From the NCBI GenBank assembly GCA_900541055.1, contig UQHZ01000006.1, positions 62,001 through 126,000 on the forward strand: a stretch of DNA of 64,000 nt, read 5' to 3'. Numbering within the stretch: position 1 is the stretch's first letter; the number at the start of each line of letters is the position of its first letter. The notes beneath the pieces were generated by a model, which did not search any database, was not told the DNA's origin, and saw nothing but the letters and a program-made list of their open reading frames with translations. Made by a program: the position numbers and the translations under genes. Source of the DNA: an uncultured Collinsella sp. (GTDB lineage Bacteria; Actinomycetota; Coriobacteriia; Coriobacteriales; Coriobacteriaceae). Shown here piece after piece: positions 41,162-49,038 of this stretch.

Positions 41162-42265
41162 CTAGATGCGGACCGGCATGACCAGGTACAGGTAGTTGAT
41201 CTTGTCGTAGGACTTGAAGATGCCCGCCTGCGAGTAGCTCTTGAGCTCCAGCGTGATCTCCTTCTCCTTGGACAGGGCATTGAGGCACCCGAAGATGTAA
41301 TGGTAGTTGAAGGCGATGGTGCCCGACTCGCCCTCGGCCTCGACATCGATCGTCTCCTGCGCAAGGTCCTGGTCATTGGAAATGGAGGACAGGCCCATCT
41401 GCCCGTTCTCGACATCGATCTCGAACTTGACGGCGGGGTTGGCGCTCGCGATAACGGCCACGCGCTTGAGGGCGGCGTTAAAGGCAGCGACGTCGATCTT
41501 GACGCTCGTCACGCACGAATCGGGGATGAGCTGCTTGTAGTTGGGGTACACGCCCTCGATACGACGCGACACGTAGGTGGTGTTGCCGGCCTCAAAGACG
41601 ACCTGGGTGTCGGTAGCCCCGATCATGATGGTCGCCTGGCTGGCCATGATGTTCAGCGCGTCGTTAAAGGCGTCAGCCGGAACATTGAGCTCAAAGGAAC
41701 CCTCGAGGGTCGAGGTCTCAACCTGCGTATCGCACACGGCCAAGCGGAAGGAATCGGTCGCCACCAGGCGCACGGTGTTGTTTTCGACCTTCATGTGCAC
41801 GCCGCCCAGGATGGGGCGGGCCTTGTCGGTCGAGGTGACGCGCCATACGCGCCCGACCATCTCGGACAAGATATCGGTCGGCAGCTCCACGGCGCTCTCG
41901 ATGGCGTATGCCGGAAACTCGGGGAAGTCATTGGCATCGAGCGTGTTCAGGCGGAACGAGCTCTTCTCGCAACCAATCAGCACCTGGCGCTCGGACAGCT
42001 CAAAGGTGACCGGGGCATCGGGGAGGGTCTTAGTGATATTGGAGAGCATCTTACAGGGGATAACCATCTCGCCCTCTTCTTCGACATGCGCCGCGATGCG
42101 ATGACGGATCGAGATGGTGTAGTTAGAGGTCTGGAATTCCAAGATGCCGTCTTGGGCCTTAACGAGCACGCCCGACAGGATGGGGAGGGTGGATGCCGAA
42201 GCGACACCCTTCATAACGACGCCGATGGCTTGTGTAAGCGAGCTCTGGCTGACGGTGAACTTCAT
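41162..42265 (-). CDS. dnaN: DNA polymerase III beta subunit (sliding clamp)
   Basis: Ring-shaped processivity clamp. 367 residues in three clamp domains: MKFTVSQSSLTQAIGVVMKG at the N-terminus, FRLAVCDTQVE in domain II, and the conserved C-terminal YLVMPVRI. ATG at 42265 with AAAGG upstream. Follows dnaA after a 238-nt gap rich in DnaA-box-like words. Confidence 0.97.
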   Translation of the reverse strand: MKFTVSQSSLTQAIGVVMKGVASASTLPILSGVLVKAQDGILEFQTSNYTISIRHRIAAHVEEEGEMVIPCKMLSNITKTLPDAPVTFELSERQVLIGCEKSSFRLNTLDANDFPEFPAYAIESAVELPTDILSEMVGRVWRVTSTDKARPILGGVHMKVENNTVRLVATDSFRLAVCDTQVETSTLEGSFELNVPADAFNDALNIMASQATIMIGATDTQVVFEAGNTTYVSRRIEGVYPNYKQLIPDSCVTSVKIDVAAFNAALKRVAVIASANPAVKFEIDVENGQMGLSSISNDQDLAQETIDVEAEGESGTIAFNYHYIFGCLNALSKEKEITLELKSYSQAGIFKSYDKINYLYLVMPVRI

Positions 42266-42503
42266 CTTTTAATACCTTTCTATAGATATAAATATCTTAA
42301 TAATAGTAATAGCACTGACGAAACTGTTGATTACTCCCAAAGACGCAGGTCAGACCCAAAAAGAGAATCGACAGCAACCTGTGTGCAACAGGGGTGGTTT
42401 TCCACGTTCAAAACCTGCGCAAAACTTTTCATCACCGCGGGTTGGGTTTTAGACACCTTATGCCCGTGGTTTCGACAAGTTTTCAACAGGTGTCTCTATT
42501 TCC
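42266..42503. other. dnaA-dnaN intergenic region with DnaA-box-like words (possible second origin arm)
   Basis: TTTTCAACA at 42480-42488, TTTTCCACG at 42398-42406 and TTTTCATCA near 42426 resemble the DnaA box TTATCCACA and match words upstream of dnaA. AT-rich sequence TAAATATCTTAATAATAG lies near 42290. In many Gram-positive bacteria the unwinding region is here. Confidence 0.55.
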
Positions 42504-44228
42504 CTACGAGCGCAGTGTAATTTTATCGCGCAGCGACTTGAGGTCTTCGGTGACGGTGCGGTCTTCCTGGATCATCTTCTGGACCTTTTTGTAGCTCGTG
42601 CTGACGGTCGAGTGGTTGCGGTTGCCAAATTCGGCGCCCACCGCCGTGGTCGTCATCTCGCACATCTCGATGGCCAGGTAGATAGCGATATGGCGTGCTT
42701 TGGCTATATTGGCGTTGCGACGCGGGCCGATGAGCTCCTCGTGCGTCACGCCGTACTGCTCTTCGATGACGGACTGAACCGTCTGGACGTTGATCTTTTT
42801 GGCCGATGTGTCGAAGTACTGGCTGGCGATGGCGTCGATATCGTCAAAGGTGAGCTCCCCGCCCTCGCGCTCGCGGTCGCCCGCCTCGCCGGCGCAGCGC
42901 TCGCAAAAGCTCTCGAGTTCGCGGATGTTGGTGCCCGAGACCTCGGCCATGTGTTTAAAGTGCTCGTCGGTCAGGTGCCCGCCGTCGCCCCCATAGGCCG
43001 CCAGCAGCGAGTCGTCGCCTGCCTCGGGAGCGGCGACGATGGTGTTCTCGTAATAGCGCTGCAAGATCTTGTATTTCATCTCGTAGCTGGGCTCTGCGAC
43101 CAGGCAGAGCATTCCGGCGTTGAAGCGGCTGGTCAGACGCTCGTCCATGCTCAGGTCCTTGGGGGCGCGGTCTGCCGCGATGACGACCTTCTTGTTATTG
43201 CGGATGAACTCGTCCATGAGCTGGAAAAAGTAGTCCACGCTCGCGCGCTTGCCGATGATGTTTTGGATGTCATCGATGATGAGCACGTCCACGCCGTGGT
43301 ACGCCTGCATGATGGGGGCGTTGCTCTTCTTTTGACGGTCGAACTCGGTCATCAGGTCGTCCAGATATGCCTGGGAGTTGGCATACTTGACCTTGATCTC
43401 GGGCGACTTCTCGGCGAGCTCGTTTTTGATGGCAAGCAGCAGGTGCGTCTTGCCCAGGCCCGATTTGCCGTAGATGAAAAGTGATGTGCATGTGCCGCGC
43501 TCGTCCGCGAGGGCGGCAAACTTGAGTGCCGAGCGATAGGCATGGCTGTTCTCGGGGCCGTAGACAAAGTTCTCAAAGGTAAATTTTGAGTTCGCGGCGA
43601 GCGGGGCTCCATCCGTATTCTGCTCGGCCGGCACGGTCGGTGCTGGCATGGTTGAAGCGGGGGTCGCAGCTTGCATGGATTTAGTCGGCGCTCCGCCCTT
43701 CATCTGGTTCATCATGCGGCGAAAATCGTCGGCTGAGAGCGTGTTCTTGATTGCAATGCCCGAATCCGCGCCCGCCGCTGCGTCGTGAGCGATGGGCATG
43801 TGCGTGACGGGTGCGTTCGTTGACGTCGCTACCGCGGTCAGCAACGGCGCCATGGTTTCACGGGAAACACTGCTGTGCTGGTGCTCGATTGTCGGCACGT
43901 CGCTTGCGGAGGCTGGTACCGTCGGGGAAGCAGCGGGGGCCGTGGCGGGCGCCGTCGCGGCAGCGGATTCCGTCACGGCGCCTTGCGGTGCCACGATGTC
44001 GAGCGCGATCGGTGCAAAGGCGATTTCTTCCAGATAGGCCTCAATGGTCGGCTGATGCTTTTTGAGCTGCGCGATGGCAAAGCGCGAGGGGGCCTCGATC
44101 GTGAGCGTATCTTCGGTCAGGCTTATGGCCCGCGATTGCCCCAGCATGTTGATGAGGCGTGCATCTTGGCCGTCGCGCTGGCAAAAGGCGATGGCATCCC
44201 CCAGGATGATGCTTGCTTCCTCGTCCAC
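42504..44228 (-). CDS. dnaA: Chromosomal replication initiator protein DnaA
   Basis: Binds DnaA boxes at oriC and opens the duplex. 574 residues: domain I (about 1-85), an unusually long Ala/Pro/Thr-rich domain II linker (about 86-215), AAA+ domain III from KFTFENFVYG with Walker A GKSGLGKTH and Walker B VLIIDDIQNI, and domain IV with the signature EFGNRNHSTVSTSYKKVQ. The family is usually about 450 residues; the excess is all linker. GTG start at 44228, 15 nt after the GHKL gene. A degenerate parS (14/16) lies in the linker at 43854-43869. Confidence 0.97.
   Translation of the reverse strand: MDEEASIILGDAIAFCQRDGQDARLINMLGQSRAISLTEDTLTIEAPSRFAIAQLKKHQPTIEAYLEEIAFAPIALDIVAPQGAVTESAAATAPATAPAASPTVPASASDVPTIEHQHSSVSRETMAPLLTAVATSTNAPVTHMPIAHDAAAGADSGIAIKNTLSADDFRRMMNQMKGGAPTKSMQAATPASTMPAPTVPAEQNTDGAPLAANSKFTFENFVYGPENSHAYRSALKFAALADERGTCTSLFIYGKSGLGKTHLLLAIKNELAEKSPEIKVKYANSQAYLDDLMTEFDRQKKSNAPIMQAYHGVDVLIIDDIQNIIGKRASVDYFFQLMDEFIRNNKKVVIAADRAPKDLSMDERLTSRFNAGMLCLVAEPSYEMKYKILQRYYENTIVAAPEAGDDSLLAAYGGDGGHLTDEHFKHMAEVSGTNIRELESFCERCAGEAGDREREGGELTFDDIDAIASQYFDTSAKKINVQTVQSVIEEQYGVTHEELIGPRRNANIAKARHIAIYLAIEMCEMTTTAVGAEFGNRNHSTVSTSYKKVQKMIQEDRTVTEDLKSLRDKITLRS
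43854..43869. promoter_or_regulatory. Degenerate parS-like site inside dnaA
   Basis: Matches TGTTTCACGTGAAACA at 14 of 16 positions, in the low-complexity linker where codon choice is free. Confidence 0.45.
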
Positions 44229-44243
44229 TGTCTCTCCCGTTCT

Positions 44244-45668
44244 TTAGCTCTGAGCTCGCACGCGAGCGGCGCCGAGTTCGGTCAGATGGTATTTCTGGCC
44301 ATGCTTGATGACCAAGCCGGCCTGCGCCAAGTCATTGAGCGTGCGTGACCAAGTGGGGGCCGAGTTTCCAAACGCCCTCGCCAGATCGGTTGCACCGCAC
44401 GCTTGATTTTGCGCCAGATAGCCCAGCGCGGCGTTGCCGCGATCGCTTACGAACACGTCCGGTTGTGGCTGCGCATGCTGATTTGCTGCATTAGGATACA
44501 TCATTTGAGCTGCTGGTTGTTGAGAACTCTGCATCGGTGGCATTTGCTGTTGAAAACTTTGAGGCCACTGTTGGTAAGGCTGCGGAGGCATCTGTTGGGC
44601 CCAGGGGCTGTACTGCTGCTGCGGCATCTGCTGGTACGGCTGCTGATATCCTTGCTGGTACTGCTGCGGGAACTGCTGGCCGTACCCCAGTGGCGGCATC
44701 TGCTGATATGGATATCCTTGTTGGTACGGCTGATAGCCCATTTGCTGGCCACCCGGTGCGCCCGTCGCCTGCTGCATTGCTGCTGCATCCTGATCCGCCA
44801 GCGGCACGGCCTCTGGCATGTTTGGCGGCATCGACATCGATGTCGCCTGGGGCTCTTGTGTGGGAAGCATTCCGGGCTGCTGCATCTGCCTCACGGGGGG
44901 CTGCATCTGCTGCGTTGCCATGGGCTGCTGCGCAAAAGCTCCCGGCAGGGGATATGTGGGCTGCTCCGTCTCGGGCCGCACGGCAGCACCGCGTCCACCG
45001 GCGCGCTCGATTTCCTGCACGCGTTTAGGGTCCAGGCTTACCGTAACCACGGTGCCGTTGCCCATGTTGTCCTCGATGGATACGGCACCGCCGGCGTTTT
45101 CCAAATACTCCTGCACCATGGGAAACCCTGCTCCGGTTCCACGGATATAGCGCTTCATCTTGCTGTTTGCACTGGTAACGCCAAAGTCGAAAGCGCGTTC
45201 CTTGTCGTCGATGCCGGGTCCTTGGTCAGCAAAGCGGATGGTGTCTCCGCCGTCCAGAATCGAGATGATGGGCTCTGCAAAGTGTGCGTGGATAAAGTTT
45301 TCGACAATCTCGCGGATGACCATGAGCGAGATATGGCCACCTTGTTCTTTCATGCACTGGTAGACGGTGTTGGTCGTCTCTTCCAAATACGTGCGGACAT
45401 CTTGCGGATCAATGACGATCACACGCGGTGTCGACAGCATGTCGTCATAGACGGCGATGCGCGCGGCGTACATGGCTTTTGGCGCCTGCGTTGTCGTCTG
45501 TTCACCTTCGTCACGCTCTTCGCGCACGCCGGTGATGTGCTCGTTGTCGGGTGCCGGGTCTCCGGAATCGACCATGGTGTAAAAGTCGTCAGACATGCCG
45601 CTCGCAATCTTCCAAAAGGTTTCGAACAAATAGTAGCTCACCGTGCAATGTTTCTCATCTTTCGACAA
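44244..45668 (-). CDS. GHKL-type ATP-binding protein with Gln/Pro-rich linker and winged-helix C-terminus
   Basis: 474 residues, no named family recognised. A GHKL ATPase fold (about 65-212) has N-box VIREIVENFIHAH, G1 FADQGPGI and G2 RGTGAGFPMV, like histidine kinases or anti-sigma factors, but I see no dimerisation/phospho-His domain. A low-complexity Gln/Pro/Tyr/Met stretch follows (about 225-395). The end (about 405-474) is a MarR/winged-helix-like module: LGYLAQNQACGATDLARAFG, then LAQAGLVIKHGQKYHLTELG. It lies between oriC and dnaA and is probably co-transcribed with dnaA (15-nt gap). Start TTG 45668 is weak; ATG 45596 (MSDDFY) is a good alternative. Confidence 0.72.
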   Translation of the reverse strand: MSKDEKHCTVSYYLFETFWKIASGMSDDFYTMVDSGDPAPDNEHITGVREERDEGEQTTTQAPKAMYAARIAVYDDMLSTPRVIVIDPQDVRTYLEETTNTVYQCMKEQGGHISLMVIREIVENFIHAHFAEPIISILDGGDTIRFADQGPGIDDKERAFDFGVTSANSKMKRYIRGTGAGFPMVQEYLENAGGAVSIEDNMGNGTVVTVSLDPKRVQEIERAGGRGAAVRPETEQPTYPLPGAFAQQPMATQQMQPPVRQMQQPGMLPTQEPQATSMSMPPNMPEAVPLADQDAAAMQQATGAPGGQQMGYQPYQQGYPYQQMPPLGYGQQFPQQYQQGYQQPYQQMPQQQYSPWAQQMPPQPYQQWPQSFQQQMPPMQSSQQPAAQMMYPNAANQHAQPQPDVFVSDRGNAALGYLAQNQACGATDLARAFGNSAPTWSRTLNDLAQAGLVIKHGQKYHLTELGAARVRAQS

Positions 45669-45941
45669 ACTTTCAAAACCTGTTGAAAACTTTGGAAAAC
45701 GGACGAAAAGTTCTCAACATTGCCAACATGACCTGTTGAAAACTCGATGAAATATCGTGAAAAGTTGCCATGCACCGCTAAATCGAACTCGGCTTATGGG
45801 GGAACCGTGTGAACTGCGCGACCTTTTACCTTTGATTTCTTGACATTTGAACATTGATTTCCCTACAATCTTCAAGCTCACGTGTCTATATCTGCGTCCG
45901 CGCTCCCGCGGACACTCGAAATGCAGCAGGAGGAACTTAAG
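45669..45941. other. oriC: Putative origin of replication (oriC) region
   Basis: Strand-switch gap: genes to the left are on the minus strand, genes to the right on the plus strand. TGTTGAAAA occurs at 45681-45689 and 45734-45742 and TTCTCAACA at 45711-45719, all variants of the DnaA box. It also holds the divergent promoters for rpmH and the GHKL-dnaA unit, which I cannot place exactly. Confidence 0.65.
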
Positions 45942-46076
45942 ATGAAGCGTACGTATCAGCCTAATAAGCGTAAGCGTGCCAAGACCCATGGCTTCCGTGC
46001 CCGTATGGCCACCAAGGGTGGTCGTGCCGTGCTCGCCCGTCGCCGCGCCAAGGGCCGCAAGCGTCTCACTGTCTAG
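45942..46076 (+). CDS. rpmH: 50S ribosomal protein L34
   Basis: 44-residue basic protein, MKRTYQPNKRKRAKTHGF at the N-terminus and RRRAKGRKRLTV at the end: a textbook L34. GGAGG lies 8 nt before the ATG; the 20-residue upstream extension of the frame is rejected. First gene of rpmH-rnpA-yidD-yidC-jag. Confidence 0.97.
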   Translation: MKRTYQPNKRKRAKTHGFRARMATKGGRAVLARRRAKGRKRLTV

Positions 46077-46096
46077 CAGCGATACACACATCTCGC

Positions 46097-46435
46097 ATGA
46101 AGACTATTAAGTCTCGGCAAGATTTCGAGCATGTGTTCAGTCAGGGGCGTCGTTTCAATCACCCTCTGATTCGAATGACCATATGTGAATCGGTTGGCGA
46201 AGGCGACTCCGGAAGGGTCGCCTTCGTTGGTGCTAAACGGCTCGGTTGTGCAGTTGTGCGCAACCGTTCTAAGCGTGTGATGCGCGAGGCCGCCCGCAGC
46301 TGCGGATTTCCCGTTGCGGGTTATGACATCATCTTGTTCGCAACTCCCAAGACGAGGGTTTCCTCGCCGCAGGAGATGGACAAGGCATTGCGTTCGCTTG
46401 TGAAACGCGCCGGCGTTGCCGGGGAGGAGCGATGA
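46097..46435 (+). CDS. rnpA: Ribonuclease P protein component
   Basis: Protein cofactor of RNase P, matures tRNA 5' ends. 112 residues with KSRQDFEHVFSQGRRF, VGAKRLGCAVVRNRSKRVMR (the RNR motif) and a C-terminal helix. Overlaps yidD by 4 nt. Confidence 0.96.
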   Translation: MKTIKSRQDFEHVFSQGRRFNHPLIRMTICESVGEGDSGRVAFVGAKRLGCAVVRNRSKRVMREAARSCGFPVAGYDIILFATPKTRVSSPQEMDKALRSLVKRAGVAGEER

Positions 46436-46656
46436 GCAATCACGTTTTGCGACGTGTTGCCATCGCTCCTATTCGCATATATCAACAGGTTATTTCGCCC
46501 TTATTGCCTGACGCCTGCATTTATTACCCAACGTGCTCGCAATACGCCGTCCAGGCGATTGAGAAGTACGGTGTTTTGAGAGGCTGCTGGCTTGCCGTGA
46601 GGCGCATCGCTCGCTGCAATCCCCTGCACGTCGGCGGTTATGACCCTGTGCCCTAG
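46432..46656 (+). CDS. yidD: Membrane protein insertion efficiency factor YidD
   Basis: 74-residue protein with the conserved IRIYQQVISPLLPDACIYYP and TCSQYAVQAIEKYGVLRG blocks, ending HVGGYDPVP. Acts with YidC in membrane protein insertion. ATGA overlap with rnpA. Confidence 0.95.
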   Translation: MSNHVLRRVAIAPIRIYQQVISPLLPDACIYYPTCSQYAVQAIEKYGVLRGCWLAVRRIARCNPLHVGGYDPVP

Positions 46657-46685
46657 CGGGCACTCGCTATCGGAGGAAAACTTAC

Positions 46686-47456
46686 ATGTGGGATTGGATC
46701 GTTAACATCCTTTTCGAGCTGCTCAAGCTCATCCAGACCTTTGCGGTCGACTGGGGCCTGTCCATCATCATCCTGGTGGTCATCATCCGTCTGCTGCTGA
46801 CGCCGCTTATGCTCAAGTCGACCAAGTCGACGGCTCGCATGCAGGTGCTGCAGCCCAAGATGCTCGAGATCCAGGAGCGCTATGCCGACGATCCTCAGCG
46901 TCAGGCCGAGGAGATGCAGAAGTTCTACAGCGAGAACAAGTTCAACCCCATGGCTGGTTGTCTGCCGCTGTTGATCCAGATGCCTGTCTTGTTTGCCCTG
47001 TTTACGCTGCTGCGTAACCTGCCGCAGTACTTTAACGACGGCACGTTCTCGTTCTTCAACATCCTGCCCGACCTGACCACCACGCCGAGCGCTTCCTTTG
47101 CCGATGGCTTTATGGTTGCGCTGCCTGCGCTGGTCTGCCTGATTCTGTTCGCCGTCCTGACCCTGATTCCGCAGCTCTATATGTCGCGCAACCAGACCGG
47201 CCAGCAGGCTCAGAGCATGCGTATGATGGCTGTTGTCATGACGGTCATGATGCTTTGGATGGGCTGGAGCCTTCCCGTTGGTGTTCTGCTGTACTACGAC
47301 GTCTCGTCTGCTTGGCAGGTTATCCAGCAGATTTTTGTGACGCAGAAGGTTATCGAGAAGGCCAAGGCCGATGAGGAGGAGCGTCTTAAGAACGCGCCGC
47401 TGCAGGTTGAGGTCACTCGTCGCGAGAAGAAGCCGCGCCCGCACAAGAAGAAGTAG
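46686..47456 (+). CDS. yidC: Membrane protein insertase YidC
   Basis: Gram-positive-type YidC/SpoIIIJ/Oxa1 insertase of 256 residues. Five hydrophobic segments; the first amphipathic segment has LSIIILVVIIRLLLTPL with the key Arg in the groove. KSTARMQVLQPKMLEIQERY and MAGCLPLLIQMPVLFALF follow. Basic C-terminal tail (RREKKPRPHKKK) for ribosome contact. GGAGG upstream of 46686. Confidence 0.95.
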   Translation: MWDWIVNILFELLKLIQTFAVDWGLSIIILVVIIRLLLTPLMLKSTKSTARMQVLQPKMLEIQERYADDPQRQAEEMQKFYSENKFNPMAGCLPLLIQMPVLFALFTLLRNLPQYFNDGTFSFFNILPDLTTTPSASFADGFMVALPALVCLILFAVLTLIPQLYMSRNQTGQQAQSMRMMAVVMTVMMLWMGWSLPVGVLLYYDVSSAWQVIQQIFVTQKVIEKAKADEEERLKNAPLQVEVTRREKKPRPHKKK

Positions 47457-47473
47457 TGGGATATCAATCTTAT

Positions 47474-47485
47474 TTAGGTACCTAA
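47474..47485. repeat. 12-bp perfect palindrome TTAGGTACCTAA, copy 1
   Basis: Just upstream of the jag ribosome site. The same 12-mer recurs at 50978-50989. Confidence 0.6.
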
Positions 47486-47500
47486 CTTTTGGAGTACGTT

Positions 47501-48070
47501 ATGTCTGAAGAGATCATCGAGGATATGCTTGAGGAGGTTGCCCCGCAGGTCGCGGGCGATTATCCCGAGATTGCACAGCGCTACAAGGCTGGTGAAGAGC
47601 TGACCGATGAGGAGCTCGACACCATTGCCGATGTTGCGATTTCCATCCTGCGTTCCATCCTTTCGCACTTCGATGCCGCCAACTCTCCTATTGATGAGTA
47701 TGAGGGCGACGAGGGTGAGCTGATTCTGGATGTAACGGCTCCCGACCTTGCTGTTCTCATTGGCCGTCATGGTCGCACTCTTGATGCTCTTCAGGTAATG
47801 TTCTCTTTGCTGGTGAGTCGCAAGCTTGGCTTTAGGTATCCGGTTGTAGTGGACGTCGAGGGATACAAGAGCCGCCGCCAGGACAAGGTCGCCTCCATGG
47901 CTCAGTCTGCTGCCGAGCGTGCCATCCGCACTCATAAGAGTGTTTCGCTTCCGCCCATGAATGCCTACGAGCGCCGACTGGTTCACATTGCACTTCGTGG
48001 CAATGATGCCGTCGATACTCATTCTGAGGGTTCTGACCCTGATCGCCATGTGGTGATTGTTGCTCGATAA
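47501..48070 (+). CDS. jag: Jag/KhpB-type KH-R3H RNA-binding protein
   Basis: 189 residues: an acidic N-terminal region (no classic Jag_N), KH domain (about 75-105, PDLAVLIGRHGRTLDALQ), and R3H domain (about 145-180, MNAYERRLVHIAL then the S-G-x2-DRHVVI end). Binds RNA and affects cell-wall growth in related bacteria. ATG at 47501 with GGAG upstream; the frame's 4-residue extension is not used. Ends the yidC operon at a strong terminator. Confidence 0.9.
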   Translation: MSEEIIEDMLEEVAPQVAGDYPEIAQRYKAGEELTDEELDTIADVAISILRSILSHFDAANSPIDEYEGDEGELILDVTAPDLAVLIGRHGRTLDALQVMFSLLVSRKLGFRYPVVVDVEGYKSRRQDKVASMAQSAAERAIRTHKSVSLPPMNAYERRLVHIALRGNDAVDTHSEGSDPDRHVVIVAR

Positions 48071-48091
48071 TCTACTCGAGCTTATGCTAAG

Positions 48092-48120
48092 GGGACGTGG
48101 TTTCCACGTCCCCTTTTTTT
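48092..48120 (+). terminator. Terminator after jag
   Basis: GGGGACGTGG-TTT-CCACGTCCCC and then TTTTTTT. The stem carries the GGGGACGT sequence also seen in the dispersed repeats. Confidence 0.93.
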
Positions 48121-48166
48121 GTCAAAAGTTCTCGATACACTAATTTTTGTCAGAAAGGAGCTTTCG

Positions 48167-48904
48167 TTGTTAGTACTTACTGATCAGCAAGCTGACGAGA
48201 AGTTGAGTCGTCTAACTTCCTATTGCAAAGAGTATTCCTTGAGCGTAACTGATGTTGAGCTGAGGAAATGTATCCAGCATTTGGATTTGGTTCTGGAAAC
48301 AAATAAGACAACGAATCTTACCCGTATCCTTAACGTAGAAGATGCTGCGGTACTTCATATCCTCGACTCACTTGTTTTGCTCCCCTATATCAATAAGGCT
48401 CCTGAGGGAGCTTTGCTCGATATGGGAACAGGTGCGGGCTTCCCTGGTATTCCTTTAACCATAACCGCGCATCGTAAAGCTACTTATATTGACTCTGTTG
48501 GCAAGAAGGTTGATGCTGTTAATTCTTTTGTTCATGCTCTTGGATTGAAACGTGCTCATGCGGTTCATGATCGTCTTGAAGAATATGCTCGAAGCCATAA
48601 GAAGCAGTTCTCTGTTGTAACCGCCCGCGCACTGGCCCCTCTACCGATACTTGTTGAGTATGCGGCTCCGTACCTCAAGGATGGAGGGCTATTTGTTATC
48701 ACCAAGGGCAATCCTTCGGATGAGGAGCTTGCTTCTGGCATGTCAGCCGCAAAGATTTGCGGCTTCACTTTGCTTCTGAATGACGCTATCGATTTGCCTG
48801 AGGGCCTGGGCCACAGGGAGTTTATTGTTCTTAAGAAGAGTCATCCAGCATCCGTTTCATTGCCTCGTGCAAATGGCATGGCAAAGAAGAATCCGCTTGC
48901 CTAG
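48167..48904 (+). CDS. rsmG: 16S rRNA (guanine(527)-N(7))-methyltransferase
   Basis: SAM-dependent methylation of G527 in 16S rRNA. 245 residues with NKTTNLTRI, HILDSLVLLPYI, the SAM loop LLDMGTGAGFPGIPL and VTARALAPLPILVEY. Start is TTG 48167 with AAGGAG 6 nt upstream; the longer frame starts inside the jag terminator. Codon use is clearly AT-richer than in the genes before it. Followed by the parS cluster. Confidence 0.94.
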   Translation: MLVLTDQQADEKLSRLTSYCKEYSLSVTDVELRKCIQHLDLVLETNKTTNLTRILNVEDAAVLHILDSLVLLPYINKAPEGALLDMGTGAGFPGIPLTITAHRKATYIDSVGKKVDAVNSFVHALGLKRAHAVHDRLEEYARSHKKQFSVVTARALAPLPILVEYAAPYLKDGGLFVITKGNPSDEELASGMSAAKICGFTLLLNDAIDLPEGLGHREFIVLKKSHPASVSLPRANGMAKKNPLA

Positions 48905-48905
48905 A

Positions 48906-48921
48906 TGTTTCACGTGAAACA
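48906..48921. promoter_or_regulatory. parS: parS site 1
   Basis: Perfect TGTTTCACGTGAAACA, the ParB-binding centromere sequence. Confidence 0.97.
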
Positions 48922-48944
48922 TAATGGATACTAACAACTTGCCA

Positions 48945-48960
48945 TGTTTCACGTGAAACA
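48945..48960. promoter_or_regulatory. parS: parS site 2
   Basis: Second perfect 16-bp parS copy, 23 nt after site 1. Confidence 0.97.
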
Positions 48961-48983
48961 TGGCGGTTGATATCGAATCGGAA

Positions 48984-48999
48984 TGTTTCACGTGAAACA
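48984..48999. promoter_or_regulatory. parS: parS site 3
   Basis: Third perfect 16-bp parS copy. The three sites are evenly spaced (39 nt start to start) in the rsmG-parA gap. Confidence 0.97.
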
Positions 49000-49038
49000 T
49001 CCTCCGTTTGACAGCTTTAATACACACCAGGAGGGACC

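Noticed and set aside
48906..48999. Palindromes as terminators of rsmG
   Set aside because: The 16-mers match parS exactly, lack T-runs and are followed by parAB.
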